The notes below the pieces were generated by a model. The model was not told the DNA's origin, ran no database searches, and saw nothing but the letters and a program-made list of their open reading frames with translations. Below, piece after piece: positions 1-7,274 of a stretch of DNA of 39,930 nucleotides (the first letter of the stretch is position 1; each line of letters starts with the position of its first letter). Both the position numbers and the translations under genes were made by a program. Origin of the DNA: Rhodobacteraceae bacterium UBA2776 (GTDB lineage: Bacteria > Pseudomonadota > Alphaproteobacteria > Rhodobacterales > Rhodobacteraceae); assembly GCA_002352425.1 (NCBI GenBank), contig DEIK01000009.1:1-39930 (forward strand). The letters run 5' to 3'.

Positions 1-21
1 GTGGAAAACCTGGACTTCTAG
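1..21 (+). CDS. C-terminal tail of an upstream gene (partial)
   Basis: An open frame enters the window at base 1 and ends at a TAG at 19-21, giving only the residues VENLDF before the stop. The next gene starts 23 bases later with its own ribosome site, which fits a gene end at this place. Six residues are too few to name a family, and the frame could be chance. Confidence 0.3.
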   Translation: MENLDF

Positions 22-43
22 GCCGCCAAAAGGAGCGATCGAA

Positions 44-643
44 ATGACCAATGCGCTCATCGTCATCGACGTGCAAAATGATTTCTGCCCAGGCGGCGCA
101 CTTGCCGTGGCCGGCGGCAATGAAATCATCCCCCGCATCAACGCCATGATGGCGGACTTCGACGCGACTATTTTGACCCAAGATTGGCACCCTGCCGGCC
201 ATTCGTCCTTTGCAAGCAGCCATACGGGCAGCGATCCATACACGTTGATCGACATGCCCTATGGCGCGCAAGTGCTGTGGCCAGATCACTGTATTCAGGG
301 CACAAACGGCGCCGCATTCCACGCCGATCTGAACGTCGACATTGCCGATATGATTATCCGCAAGGGATTTAACCCCGCCATCGACAGCTACTCGGCCTTC
401 TTTGAAAATGACCGCAAAACCCCGACGGGACTTGAGGGGTACTTGCACAATCGTAACATCACCACCCTAACGATGGTCGGCTTGGCAACGGATTTTTGTG
501 TCCAATATTCCGCGCTTGATGCTGCCACCCTTGGTTTTGACGTGACCGTTCTTGAGGGGGCTTGCCGCGCCATTGATATGGACGGATCCCTTGCCAGCGC
601 CCGCACCGTGATGCATGGTGCCGGTGTGAAACTGGAGCCATAA
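44..643 (+). CDS. pncA: Nicotinamidase PncA
   Basis: Hydrolyses nicotinamide to nicotinate and ammonia in the cytoplasmic NAD salvage (Preiss-Handler) route. The 199-residue protein is a full-length isochorismatase-fold nicotinamidase. The presumed catalytic triad is Asp9 (in IDVQNDF), Lys107 (in RKGFN) and Cys152 (in GLATDFCVQYSA). The metal ligands are Asp47 and His49 (TQDWHPAGH) and His82 (WPDHCIQGT). The start ATG at 44 follows a good AAGGAG site. Only three bases separate it from pncB, whose product uses nicotinate directly, so the two are almost certainly co-transcribed and may be translationally coupled. Nothing is missing or unusual. Confidence 0.97.
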   Translation: MTNALIVIDVQNDFCPGGALAVAGGNEIIPRINAMMADFDATILTQDWHPAGHSSFASSHTGSDPYTLIDMPYGAQVLWPDHCIQGTNGAAFHADLNVDIADMIIRKGFNPAIDSYSAFFENDRKTPTGLEGYLHNRNITTLTMVGLATDFCVQYSALDAATLGFDVTVLEGACRAIDMDGSLASARTVMHGAGVKLEP

Positions 644-646
644 ACC

Positions 647-1939
647 ATGCTTGATATCGCCACCCGCGTTTATAATCAAAAATGGAAAATCGACCCGATT
701 GTTCGTTCTCTGATCGACACCGATTTTTATAAACTTCTGATGTGCCAATCGGTGTTTCGCAACAAATCCGATACGGATGTTACCTTCTCGTTGATCAACC
801 GCAGCAAATCCATCCGACTGGCCGAACTGATTGACGAGGGCGAGCTGCGCGAACAGCTGGACCATATCCGATCGCTGTCCCTGACCCGTGGCGAGAGCAC
901 ATGGCTGCGCGGCAACACTTTCTACGGTAAACGCGCCATGTTCAGCCCTGAATTTATGGAGTGGTTTGAGGGGTTGCAACTGCCGCCCTACCATCTGGAA
1001 AAACGCGATGGCCAATATGAGCTGACGTTTGAGGGTAAATGGCACGAAGTGATGCTCTGGGAAATTCCGGCGCTGGCGGTTTTGATGGAGTTGCGCAGCC
1101 GCACCGTGTTGCAAGAAATGGACAAGTTCGAGCTACAGGTTTTATATGCGCGCGGCATGACAAAACTGTGGGAAAAAGTTGAAAGATTGCGTGATCTGGA
1201 TGGCTTGCGTCTGGCCGATTTCGGCACCCGCCGTCGCCACAGTTTTCTGTGGCAAGACTGGTGTGTTCAGGCCATGAACGAGGGGTTGGGTGACAAATTT
1301 GTCGGCACCTCCAACTGCCTGATCGCGATGAACCGCGAAGTTGAGGCGATCGGTACCAACGCGCATGAGCTGCCGATGGTTTACGCCGCTTTGGCCAATA
1401 CTGACGATGAACTACGCCAAGCGCCCTATGATGTTCTGGCCGATTGGCACGAAGAACATGACGGAAATCTGCGCATCATTTTGCCGGACACATATGGCAC
1501 CAAAGGTTTCCTTGATAACGCGCCGGATTGGTTGGCAGGCTGGACTGGTATTCGCGTCGACAGTGGCGATCCAGCTACGGCAGCCGAGATCGCGATTGAG
1601 TGGTGGAAGGCGCGCGGCGAAGATCCGACCAAAAAGATGGTGATTTTCTCGGACGGGTTGGATGTTGAAAAAATCATTGAGCTACAAAACCAGTTTCGCG
1701 GACGGGTTATTCCGTCATTCGGTTGGGGCACATTGATGACCAATGATTTTCGAGGGCTGACACCGGAAGACAGCATCGCGCCGTTTTCTATCGTTTGCAA
1801 AGCCGTCAGTGCCAATGGCAACCCGACCGTCAAATTGTCGGACAATCCGAAAAAGGCTATGGGGCCGGCCGCCGAAATCGCCCGCTACAAACGGGTGTTC
1901 GGTGTGGGAGAACAGACGTCACAGGACGTGGTGGTTTAA
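647..1939 (+). CDS. pncB: Nicotinate phosphoribosyltransferase PncB
   Basis: Joins nicotinate to PRPP, with ATP hydrolysis, to make nicotinate mononucleotide for NAD synthesis in the cytosol. The 430-residue length is normal for the family. Recognisable blocks are the N-terminal TDFYKLLMCQSVF, the GTRRRHSF segment carrying the histidine that is phosphorylated in the family, GTSNCLIAMN, the RVDSGDP strand and the SFGWGTLMTND phosphate-binding stretch. It starts three bases after pncA and no separate promoter is visible, so it depends on the pncA transcript. Its stop overlaps by four bases, tail to tail, with the kinase gene on the other strand, leaving no room for a dedicated terminator. Confidence 0.97.
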   Translation: MLDIATRVYNQKWKIDPIVRSLIDTDFYKLLMCQSVFRNKSDTDVTFSLINRSKSIRLAELIDEGELREQLDHIRSLSLTRGESTWLRGNTFYGKRAMFSPEFMEWFEGLQLPPYHLEKRDGQYELTFEGKWHEVMLWEIPALAVLMELRSRTVLQEMDKFELQVLYARGMTKLWEKVERLRDLDGLRLADFGTRRRHSFLWQDWCVQAMNEGLGDKFVGTSNCLIAMNREVEAIGTNAHELPMVYAALANTDDELRQAPYDVLADWHEEHDGNLRIILPDTYGTKGFLDNAPDWLAGWTGIRVDSGDPATAAEIAIEWWKARGEDPTKKMVIFSDGLDVEKIIELQNQFRGRVIPSFGWGTLMTNDFRGLTPEDSIAPFSIVCKAVSANGNPTVKLSDNPKKAMGPAAEIARYKRVFGVGEQTSQDVVV

Positions 1940-2913
1940 CCTTTAAACAGCGGCTCACCCGACATAAATCGTGTCGCCGCCCGTGTGGCGCGATCTGCGT
2001 AGTCCAACAAAACCGGATCATCTGCGGCATATCTGGAAATCGCCCAACCGCAAGAGGCCAGCGTGCGGATCGTTGTGAAGGCGGGGATCAACTTGGCGTT
2101 TTCAGCATCCAACCCATAACCGTTGACCAACGCCGTCGCCAGGTTTTGGGCATTTGGGCGCGCCCAGACTTGTGACATCGCCACCCCCAATTCATAAATA
2201 CGAAACCCGAAAACCCCGTCGTCAAAATCAATCAAGGTGACGTCGCCGTCGGCTGTTAAAACGTTTTCACTGATTGCGTCGGCGTGGATCAATCCGAAAT
2301 CGGCGCCCTTCGCCAAGTGCCCTTCCAGCACGCCGCGCAAATGTTGCCGCGTTTCCAAAAGCAGCTCTTTCTGTGTAGCCGTCAGTGCAGGGTTGTCCCA
2401 AAAACACCCCCAATTCGGCGCGTCACCCAACAGCCCGTCAATATCCAAACGGGCGCGCATGAAATCATCAGGCAGGGTCAACGCATCGCTCAACTTGTGC
2501 AACTTGGCAAGTTCCGCACCCAACGATCGGAACAGATCCAACTGCGTTGCCGCGCCCCACGCCACGTCAATGCCAGAATCGCCCAGGGGTACGCCATCGA
2601 CCCATGACATAATCGAAGCCATGCGGCCTGCCTCGGTGACTGGTGAAATCAAATCACCGCTTTTGCATGGGATTGGGCGGGGTAATTCCATGCCCGCTTT
2701 TGCCAGTTCTTGTGCCCAGACCAATTCTGAACGAATGGCTGCATCAGTTTGATACCCAGGGCGGTGCAATCGCAAAGCGGCACGTCCGCCGTCCGGCGCA
2801 ACCACCTCAAATACGGCGTTTTCGCGGTTCTTGATTAGGCGTGGCGTGGTGTCAGGCACGGCCCAGGCAACCAATGCCGCCCGCGCAAATGCGATCGCTT
2901 CGATATCATTCAT
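1936..2913 (-). CDS. APH-fold small-molecule kinase (hydroxylysine/amino-alcohol kinase-like)
   Basis: Predicted cytosolic kinase of the aminoglycoside phosphotransferase/choline kinase superfamily, about 325 residues. The catalytic HADAISEN motif lies near His210-Asn217 and the metal-binding DFDD near Asp229. An N-terminal kinase lobe contains KNRENAVFEV. The chosen ATG at 2913 overlaps the stop of the upstream phospho-lyase gene (ATGAATGA), which suggests translational coupling; an in-frame ATG at 2931 would add six residues. The family includes eukaryotic hydroxylysine kinase (AGPHD1/HYKK) and homoserine or choline kinases. Because its immediate partner is an AGXT2L-type phospho-lyase, a substrate such as 5-hydroxylysine or ethanolamine is more likely than an aminoglycoside. 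The exact substrate is inference. Confidence 0.8.
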   Translation of the reverse strand: MNDIEAIAFARAALVAWAVPDTTPRLIKNRENAVFEVVAPDGGRAALRLHRPGYQTDAAIRSELVWAQELAKAGMELPRPIPCKSGDLISPVTEAGRMASIMSWVDGVPLGDSGIDVAWGAATQLDLFRSLGAELAKLHKLSDALTLPDDFMRARLDIDGLLGDAPNWGCFWDNPALTATQKELLLETRQHLRGVLEGHLAKGADFGLIHADAISENVLTADGDVTLIDFDDGVFGFRIYELGVAMSQVWARPNAQNLATALVNGYGLDAENAKLIPAFTTIRTLASCGWAISRYAADDPVLLDYADRATRAATRFMSGEPLFKG

Positions 2914-4177
2914 CTGCCAAAACCTGTGCAATAGCGTGGTCCATCACATCAACCAATTGATCGACGTTTTCTTTTGAAAACACACAAGGCGGGCGAACTT
3001 TCAAAGCATTCTCGAATCGCCCAACTGTACTGAGCAGCACCCCGTTTCTCCGCATTTCGTTTACGACCTTAAGGCAAATATCAGTAGCCGGTTTTCCATC
3101 GCACACCAGCTCGGCGCCAAAGAACAGGCCCGAACCCCGCACGTCGGCAAGCAGCTCGTGTTTGTCCGCCAAACTGCTCAATTCTTTGAGCGCGTAGGCA
3201 CCAACAACGCACGCATTTTCGACCAAACTTTCGTCTTCGATCACGTTCATCGTCGCCATCGCAGCGGCCGCACTGACGGGATTCCCACCAAAGGTGTTAA
3301 AGTATTTGAACGCGTCCTGAAACGCCTCAAGCACATCATGACGGGTGATCACAGCGGCCACCGGATGGCCGTTGGCCATTGGCTTGCCGAGGGTGACAAT
3401 GTCGGGCACAAAGCCCAGTTTTTCGTGGCCCCACCAATGGCTGCCAATACGGCCAAACCCCGGCTGTACTTCGTCAGCAATGATCAATCCACCGGCGCGC
3501 CGCACGCACGCAATCGCCTGATCCATGAAGCCGCGCTCAAGTGTGGGAAACCCTTCATTGGCAAAGTAAGGGCATATGATCAGCGCGCTAACGCCGTGGC
3601 CCGCCGCCTGCAATTCGGCAATTGCGACCTCGACGCCTGCCGCAAATGCCTGTGCTTGCCCCGCGCGCGTCCCGCCGACGGGGTGAAGATTGTCGGGCGA
3701 CGGCACTTGGCGAACGTGATCGGCATAGCCGCCAACGGGCACTTTGGTCGCGTTCAATTGGCTGACCGACGCGGTGTTACCATGATAGGTGTTGTCAGTG
3801 CCAATCACGCCGGTATTTCCGCTCACGGCTTGCGCCATCCGCAAGGCGATATCATTGGCTTCGGAGCCAGAATTAACCATGATCATGGTCGACAGATCGT
3901 GTTTGAATTTCGACGCTAATTTCTCGCCATACGCCACAACCCCCTCATGAACATAGCGGGTGTGGACGTTCAGTGTGGCAGCTTGATCGGCAATCGCTTT
4001 GACCACTTTTGGGTGGCAATGCCCAACGTGCGGCACGTTGTTGTAGCAATCCAAATATCGCTTACCATCGGCGTCATACAGCCAAACACCGTCACCTCGC
4101 ACGGGTGCAAAAGGGTCGTCATAAAAAGTGGTGACATGCCGCCCTAAAACCTGTTTGCGCCGCTCTATCAAATTCAT
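2906..4177 (-). CDS. Class III PLP enzyme, AGXT2L-type phospho-lyase
   Basis: A 423-residue fold-type I PLP enzyme of class III aminotransferase architecture. The Schiff-base lysine is Lys265 in TLGKPMANGHPV and the cofactor-binding Asp235 sits in IIADEVQPGFG. Several stretches match the AGXT2L1/AGXT2L2 subgroup rather than ordinary omega-aminotransferases: YNNVPHVGHCHP, NSGSEANDIALR, YFNTFGGNPVS and VLLSTVGRFENALKVRPP. In that subgroup the enzymes are not transaminases but eliminate phosphate and ammonia from O-phosphoethanolamine or 5-phosphohydroxylysine. The downstream kinase (overlap of eight bases) could supply the phosphorylated substrate. Its start overlaps the arfB stop (ATGA). A plain aminotransferase remains possible. 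Confidence 0.82.
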   Translation of the reverse strand: MNLIERRKQVLGRHVTTFYDDPFAPVRGDGVWLYDADGKRYLDCYNNVPHVGHCHPKVVKAIADQAATLNVHTRYVHEGVVAYGEKLASKFKHDLSTMIMVNSGSEANDIALRMAQAVSGNTGVIGTDNTYHGNTASVSQLNATKVPVGGYADHVRQVPSPDNLHPVGGTRAGQAQAFAAGVEVAIAELQAAGHGVSALIICPYFANEGFPTLERGFMDQAIACVRRAGGLIIADEVQPGFGRIGSHWWGHEKLGFVPDIVTLGKPMANGHPVAAVITRHDVLEAFQDAFKYFNTFGGNPVSAAAAMATMNVIEDESLVENACVVGAYALKELSSLADKHELLADVRGSGLFFGAELVCDGKPATDICLKVVNEMRRNGVLLSTVGRFENALKVRPPCVFSKENVDQLVDVMDHAIAQVLADE

Positions 4178-4596
4178 TCGTCGCCCTTTACCTTGCCGCG
4201 CAGCGCCTTGACTTGGCCGCGTTTCACTTTGCCCTCAAGCCGTCTGCGTTTCGAGGCCAACGTGGGTCTGGTTTTGACACGCCGCTTTGGCACGAACAGC
4301 GCCCGTTCAATCAATTCAACCAGTCGGTCCCTTGCTATTTCGCGGTTGCGCGCCTGCGATCTGGTCTCTTCGGCGCGGATTACGATCGCGCCGTCCAAGG
4401 TCCAGCGCCGCCCTGCCAGCCGTTTCAAGCGCGCCTTCACAGCGCCCGTTAACTGAGGGCTGCGCTGCGCTTCAAATCGCAACTCGACGGCTGTAGAAAC
4501 CTTGTTCACATTCTGCCCGCCCGGACCTGAGGAGCGCGTAAAGCTCTCGCTCAACTCCCAGTCTTCCAGCGTGATTTCATCATTGATCCGTAACAT
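4174..4596 (-). CDS. arfB: Peptidyl-tRNA hydrolase ArfB (ribosome rescue)
   Basis: Codon-independent ribosome rescue factor that releases the peptide from stalled ribosomes. The 140-residue protein has the catalytic GGQ at residues 26-28 inside SSGPGGQNVNK. It also has a long, strongly basic C-terminal tail rich in Lys and Arg, which in this family inserts into the empty mRNA channel. It lacks the extra domains of RF1/RF2, so it is not a normal release factor. It is the first gene of a three-gene minus-strand operon with the phospho-lyase and kinase; this link is probably positional rather than functional. A hairpin at 4631-4659 lies just upstream. Confidence 0.95.
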   Translation of the reverse strand: MLRINDEITLEDWELSESFTRSSGPGGQNVNKVSTAVELRFEAQRSPQLTGAVKARLKRLAGRRWTLDGAIVIRAEETRSQARNREIARDRLVELIERALFVPKRRVKTRPTLASKRRRLEGKVKRGQVKALRGKVKGDE

Positions 4597-4630
4597 GACG
4601 GGACCTTAAGACAGTGCGCCCAAAACGGAA

Positions 4631-4659
4631 AGAGCCCTCACGCTTTGCGTAAGGGCTCT
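4631..4659 (-). terminator. Hairpin, likely terminator of the small minus-strand transcript
   Basis: The arms AGAGCCCT (4631-4638) and AGGGCTCT (4652-4659) pair perfectly. They enclose a second stem ACGC/GCGT around TTT, with one C/A mismatch between the stems. Read on the minus strand it is followed by TTCCGTTTT, a modest T-rich tail. It lies between the small structured transcript and arfB, so it may end the former or act in the leader of the latter. Confidence 0.6.
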
Positions 4660-4850
4660 CCTCGAGAATTGGAGGTGGCAAGCGGGGCACTTGGGGCCCG
4701 AAGCCAGATGATTATTCAAAGGGTTTGCCCCCTAAATCCTCACCCCGCACGTAATCCTCACCAGTTGCTCCTGTATCCCAATAGACATTGGCACCTCCTT
4801 TCTGAATGTTACGAACACTCGAAGGTTGGCACAGATTTGGTGTTTGTCAA
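4660..4850 (-). ncRNA. Candidate small structured transcript (RNA or micro-ORF)
   Basis: This gap on the minus strand has the shape of an independent short gene. A TTGACA box (4850-4845) lies next to the stop of the transporter gene, a strong AAGGAGGT lies at 4800-4793, and a hairpin closes the unit at 4659-4631. GGAGGTGCCAA (4798-4788) can pair with TTGCCACCTCC (4681-4671) with one mismatch, which would hide the ribosome site in a long closing stem. An 18-codon ORF starts at the ATG at 4788. In another frame a 25-codon acidic stretch beginning NVYWDTGATGEDY runs to a stop at 4712 but has no usable start. The -10 box is poor. The family was not recognised. Confidence 0.4.
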
Positions 4851-4856
4851 AATGAT

Positions 4857-5477
4857 TTATGCTGTATCTGGTGAAATTCGTGTCACGATTGCGCGAAATG
4901 GTACCAGCGCCAGCACAGAAATTGACAGTTTAACCAGCCAATCGGCCAGTGCCAGCGATACCCAAAGGGGCACTTCAGGTCCGACACTTAACAGCGGTAA
5001 GATTTCGCCTGCCCAGCTGACATCATTCAGCGGCTCGATGAACGCAAAACGCGCCGAAAACGCGATGCTAAAGAACAAGATCGTATCCAAGGATGAGCCA
5101 ATCAGCGTTGACGTCAGTGGCGCACGCCACCACGTGCCGCCGCGTAAACGGTTGAAAATAGACACATCCAACATCTGAGCAACGAAGAAGGCAATGCCCG
5201 ACCCAATCGCGACGCGCAGTGTCACCAGCGGACCGTATTCGCCCATGATCTGCGTGCCAACAAGCGAGCAGATAACGCCTGTGACAAAGCCAGCGATCAC
5301 GACTTTGCGTGCCGCTGTGACACCATAAACGCGGTTCATCACATCGGTTACCAAAAAGGCCAGCGGATAGGTGAAGGCACCCCAGGTCAACCATTGGCCG
5401 AACAGATGCTGCACAAGGATATTCGAGGTGACCACTATGGCCGCCATAGCAAAAATGCCAGGAAGGAGACGTTTCAT
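4857..5477 (-). CDS. Queuosine precursor transporter (VUT/YhhQ family)
   Basis: Integral inner-membrane protein of about 206 residues with roughly six hydrophobic helices. It belongs to the vitamin uptake transporter/YhhQ family, members of which import queuosine precursors (preQ0/preQ1) for tRNA modification. Family features seen are an early TSNILVQ helix, the YPLAFLVTDVMNRVYG segment, and the late helix with GSSLDTILFFSIAF. An ATG at 5477 starting MKRLLPG is preferred; a TTG at 5498 would add seven residues with no better ribosome site. No queuosine biosynthesis gene or preQ1 riboswitch is visible nearby, so the function rests on the family alone. Confidence 0.85.
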   Translation of the reverse strand: MKRLLPGIFAMAAIVVTSNILVQHLFGQWLTWGAFTYPLAFLVTDVMNRVYGVTAARKVVIAGFVTGVICSLVGTQIMGEYGPLVTLRVAIGSGIAFFVAQMLDVSIFNRLRGGTWWRAPLTSTLIGSSLDTILFFSIAFSARFAFIEPLNDVSWAGEILPLLSVGPEVPLWVSLALADWLVKLSISVLALVPFRAIVTRISPDTA

Positions 5478-5565
5478 GTTAATTTTCCGTTTTAACAAGG
5501 TTGCGGTAACTTGGCCCCATCATACGGGACGGCGCGTCGTACCGCCCCACCGCGGACAAATCAAG

Positions 5566-6441
5566 CTATTGTTTCAATCGGTACTCGACGAATTCGCCAC
5601 GCTGGAAGTAATTAAAATTGTCATCAGCAATCATCGTCAGCCTGATGTCCCCGCGCCCATCCCGCCACAGGGCGATCCCCTCCAGATTGCCATGTCGGCC
5701 GGCGCTGGTCTGCAAAATAACTTCACTGTTGCTGATCTGATCTCCGGAAATCTCGAACCGTCTGACCTGGCTTCTAAACCCGAACACGCTTTTGAAACTG
5801 CGCTCCAGCAAATAGAACTTTCCATCCGGCCCAAAATCTGCCCCGACCGCCTTAAAGCTTGAAACAGCAGGAATGTGAAATGGAATGCCCCATGTTCCGT
5901 CCTTGAAACGAAAGACCGGAATGCCGGATTTGGCCGCCCGTTCGGGCAGCGCATACAAGGTTCCATCGGTGGAAATGGCCAAAGCCTCAAGCCCGTCATT
6001 GCCGCTAAACCGCTTAAAGTCCGGGTGCTTTGCCAGCTTTTGTGCTGGGCTGCCGATCTGCTGATAGGCCCGCACACGGTGACGGTTTTCGAATGAAATA
6101 TAGACACGGCCATCGGCCCCAATGGCCAAGCCTTCGGCATCAGATCGAGATTTTGAAACGGCGCGCCCTTTGCGGTCTCTTATCTTTTGCAGAACGGGCC
6201 TTACTCCAGAAATGCGTGGCCCAGTGCGTGTGAACAGGCCTTCAACAATGACTCCTTTGTCGCCAATGACTGTAAATCGCTTGCCGCCTTCAAAAACCTC
6301 GATGCCTGAAAACCCACCATAGTCTTTGGTTGGGCCTGCCCATGTGTAATTGCTAATAAACTCGGCCGATTGGGCGCTCGCAAGGTTTGACAACAGGGCC
6401 AAACCTGCCGCGATTACCGCGACTCTAATACGGCTTGGCAT
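5566..6441 (-). CDS. Secreted phytase-like esterase-domain protein
   Basis: A 291-residue exported protein of the 'esterase-like activity of phytase' family, a six-bladed propeller-like fold. An N-terminal signal peptide (hydrophobic VIAAGLALLS, then ASAQSAEF) points to the periplasm. Repeated strand motifs include GGFSGIEVFEGG, DAEGLAIGADGRVYISFE, DGLEALAISTDGTLYALPE, VGADFGPDGKFYLLE and GNLEGIALW. The enzymatic activity of the family is poorly defined, and no specific substrate can be named. The gene overlaps the end of mepA by 28 bases, so it is in the same operon as the murein endopeptidase and the transporter upstream. Confidence 0.8.
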   Translation of the reverse strand: MPSRIRVAVIAAGLALLSNLASAQSAEFISNYTWAGPTKDYGGFSGIEVFEGGKRFTVIGDKGVIVEGLFTRTGPRISGVRPVLQKIRDRKGRAVSKSRSDAEGLAIGADGRVYISFENRHRVRAYQQIGSPAQKLAKHPDFKRFSGNDGLEALAISTDGTLYALPERAAKSGIPVFRFKDGTWGIPFHIPAVSSFKAVGADFGPDGKFYLLERSFKSVFGFRSQVRRFEISGDQISNSEVILQTSAGRHGNLEGIALWRDGRGDIRLTMIADDNFNYFQRGEFVEYRLKQ

Positions 6442-7274
6442 TGCTTGGGCAGGTCAGACATTACATATTCACGGCGTGGCTTGCGTGGTGCTGGGTTGGG
6501 ATCCGGCGGTGGCGGGTTCAAAATGTTATCGACCCATTTCTGCGCATCTGCACAACCGTCACCAGCGGGTGGCGGCGCTTGGTTAACGCAGCCTCTGGCG
6601 CCTTTGGGACACTTCAGGCGCACATGGAAATGGTAGTGATGCCCCCACCAGGGCCGAACTTTATTCAGCCAACGGCGATCGCCTTTTTCATCCTTGCACA
6701 TCTGTACTTTGGCACCTGGAAAAATGAAAATTCGCGCAACACGTTTGTCTTTTGCAGCGGCCCGAACAACATCGTGCTGATAGGCCCCCCATTTGCTATT
6801 TACGAATGCACCTTTGGAACGGCGATAGGAAACCGCCGACAGTTTGGCACGTTGGTTAACACTCAGGTCCATATTCGTGCCCGCCATCAGCCAAATATCA
6901 GCGTCCAATCCAATTTGATGCGAGCGGTGGCCGGACGACATCGGTCCGCCTCGGGGCTGCGACAGATCACTGATGTATAGCCCGTTTGATCCGTTCATCC
7001 GCGCTGCTTTGCGGCTTAGGGTTTTGATGAAATCCACCAGTTCCGGGTGGCCCCAATTGCGGTTGCGCGACACACGCATTTCCAGCCACGTCGGCCCCTT
7101 TTGTGGCAGTTGAACACCACCTGCCAGGCAGCCTTTGGCGTATCCACCATAAGGCGCGGGTTTCTGCGACGACGCTTTAGGCTTGGAACTGAACAGTTGT
7201 TTGGCCAGTGGGGCTGCGCTCAAAGGGCCAGCGAGACCAAGCGCAATAAGTAAAACTGAGAAATACCGGATCAT
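6414..7274 (-). CDS. mepA: Penicillin-insensitive murein endopeptidase MepA
   Basis: Periplasmic LAS-family zinc metallopeptidase that cuts D-Ala-mDAP cross-links in peptidoglycan. It has 286 residues with a signal peptide (LLIALGLAGPLSA). Zinc ligands are visible as His119 and Asp126 in SHQIGLDADIW, with the later WWGHHYHFHVRLKCP block carrying the third histidine. Several cysteines (KGCLAGG, QMCKDEKG, KCPKGARGC, DGCADAQ) fit the disulfides of this family. The start overlaps the stop of the MFS gene by four bases (ATGA), indicating coupled expression. The C-terminus is proline-rich (PPPPDPNPAPRKP). Confidence 0.95.
   Translation of the reverse strand: MIRYFSVLLIALGLAGPLSAAPLAKQLFSSKPKASSQKPAPYGGYAKGCLAGGVQLPQKGPTWLEMRVSRNRNWGHPELVDFIKTLSRKAARMNGSNGLYISDLSQPRGGPMSSGHRSHQIGLDADIWLMAGTNMDLSVNQRAKLSAVSYRRSKGAFVNSKWGAYQHDVVRAAAKDKRVARIFIFPGAKVQMCKDEKGDRRWLNKVRPWWGHHYHFHVRLKCPKGARGCVNQAPPPAGDGCADAQKWVDNILNPPPPDPNPAPRKPRREYVMSDLPKQCQAVLESR

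Noticed and set aside
3158..3919. Long open frame (253 codons) on the plus strand within the phospho-lyase gene
   Set aside because: It is antisense to a clear PLP enzyme with all its motifs. The frame stays open because of codon bias and its translation has no recognisable domain.
4597..4856. Possible preQ1 riboswitch for the VUT transporter
   Set aside because: The structured region lies downstream of the transporter gene on its strand, not upstream, so it cannot be its leader.
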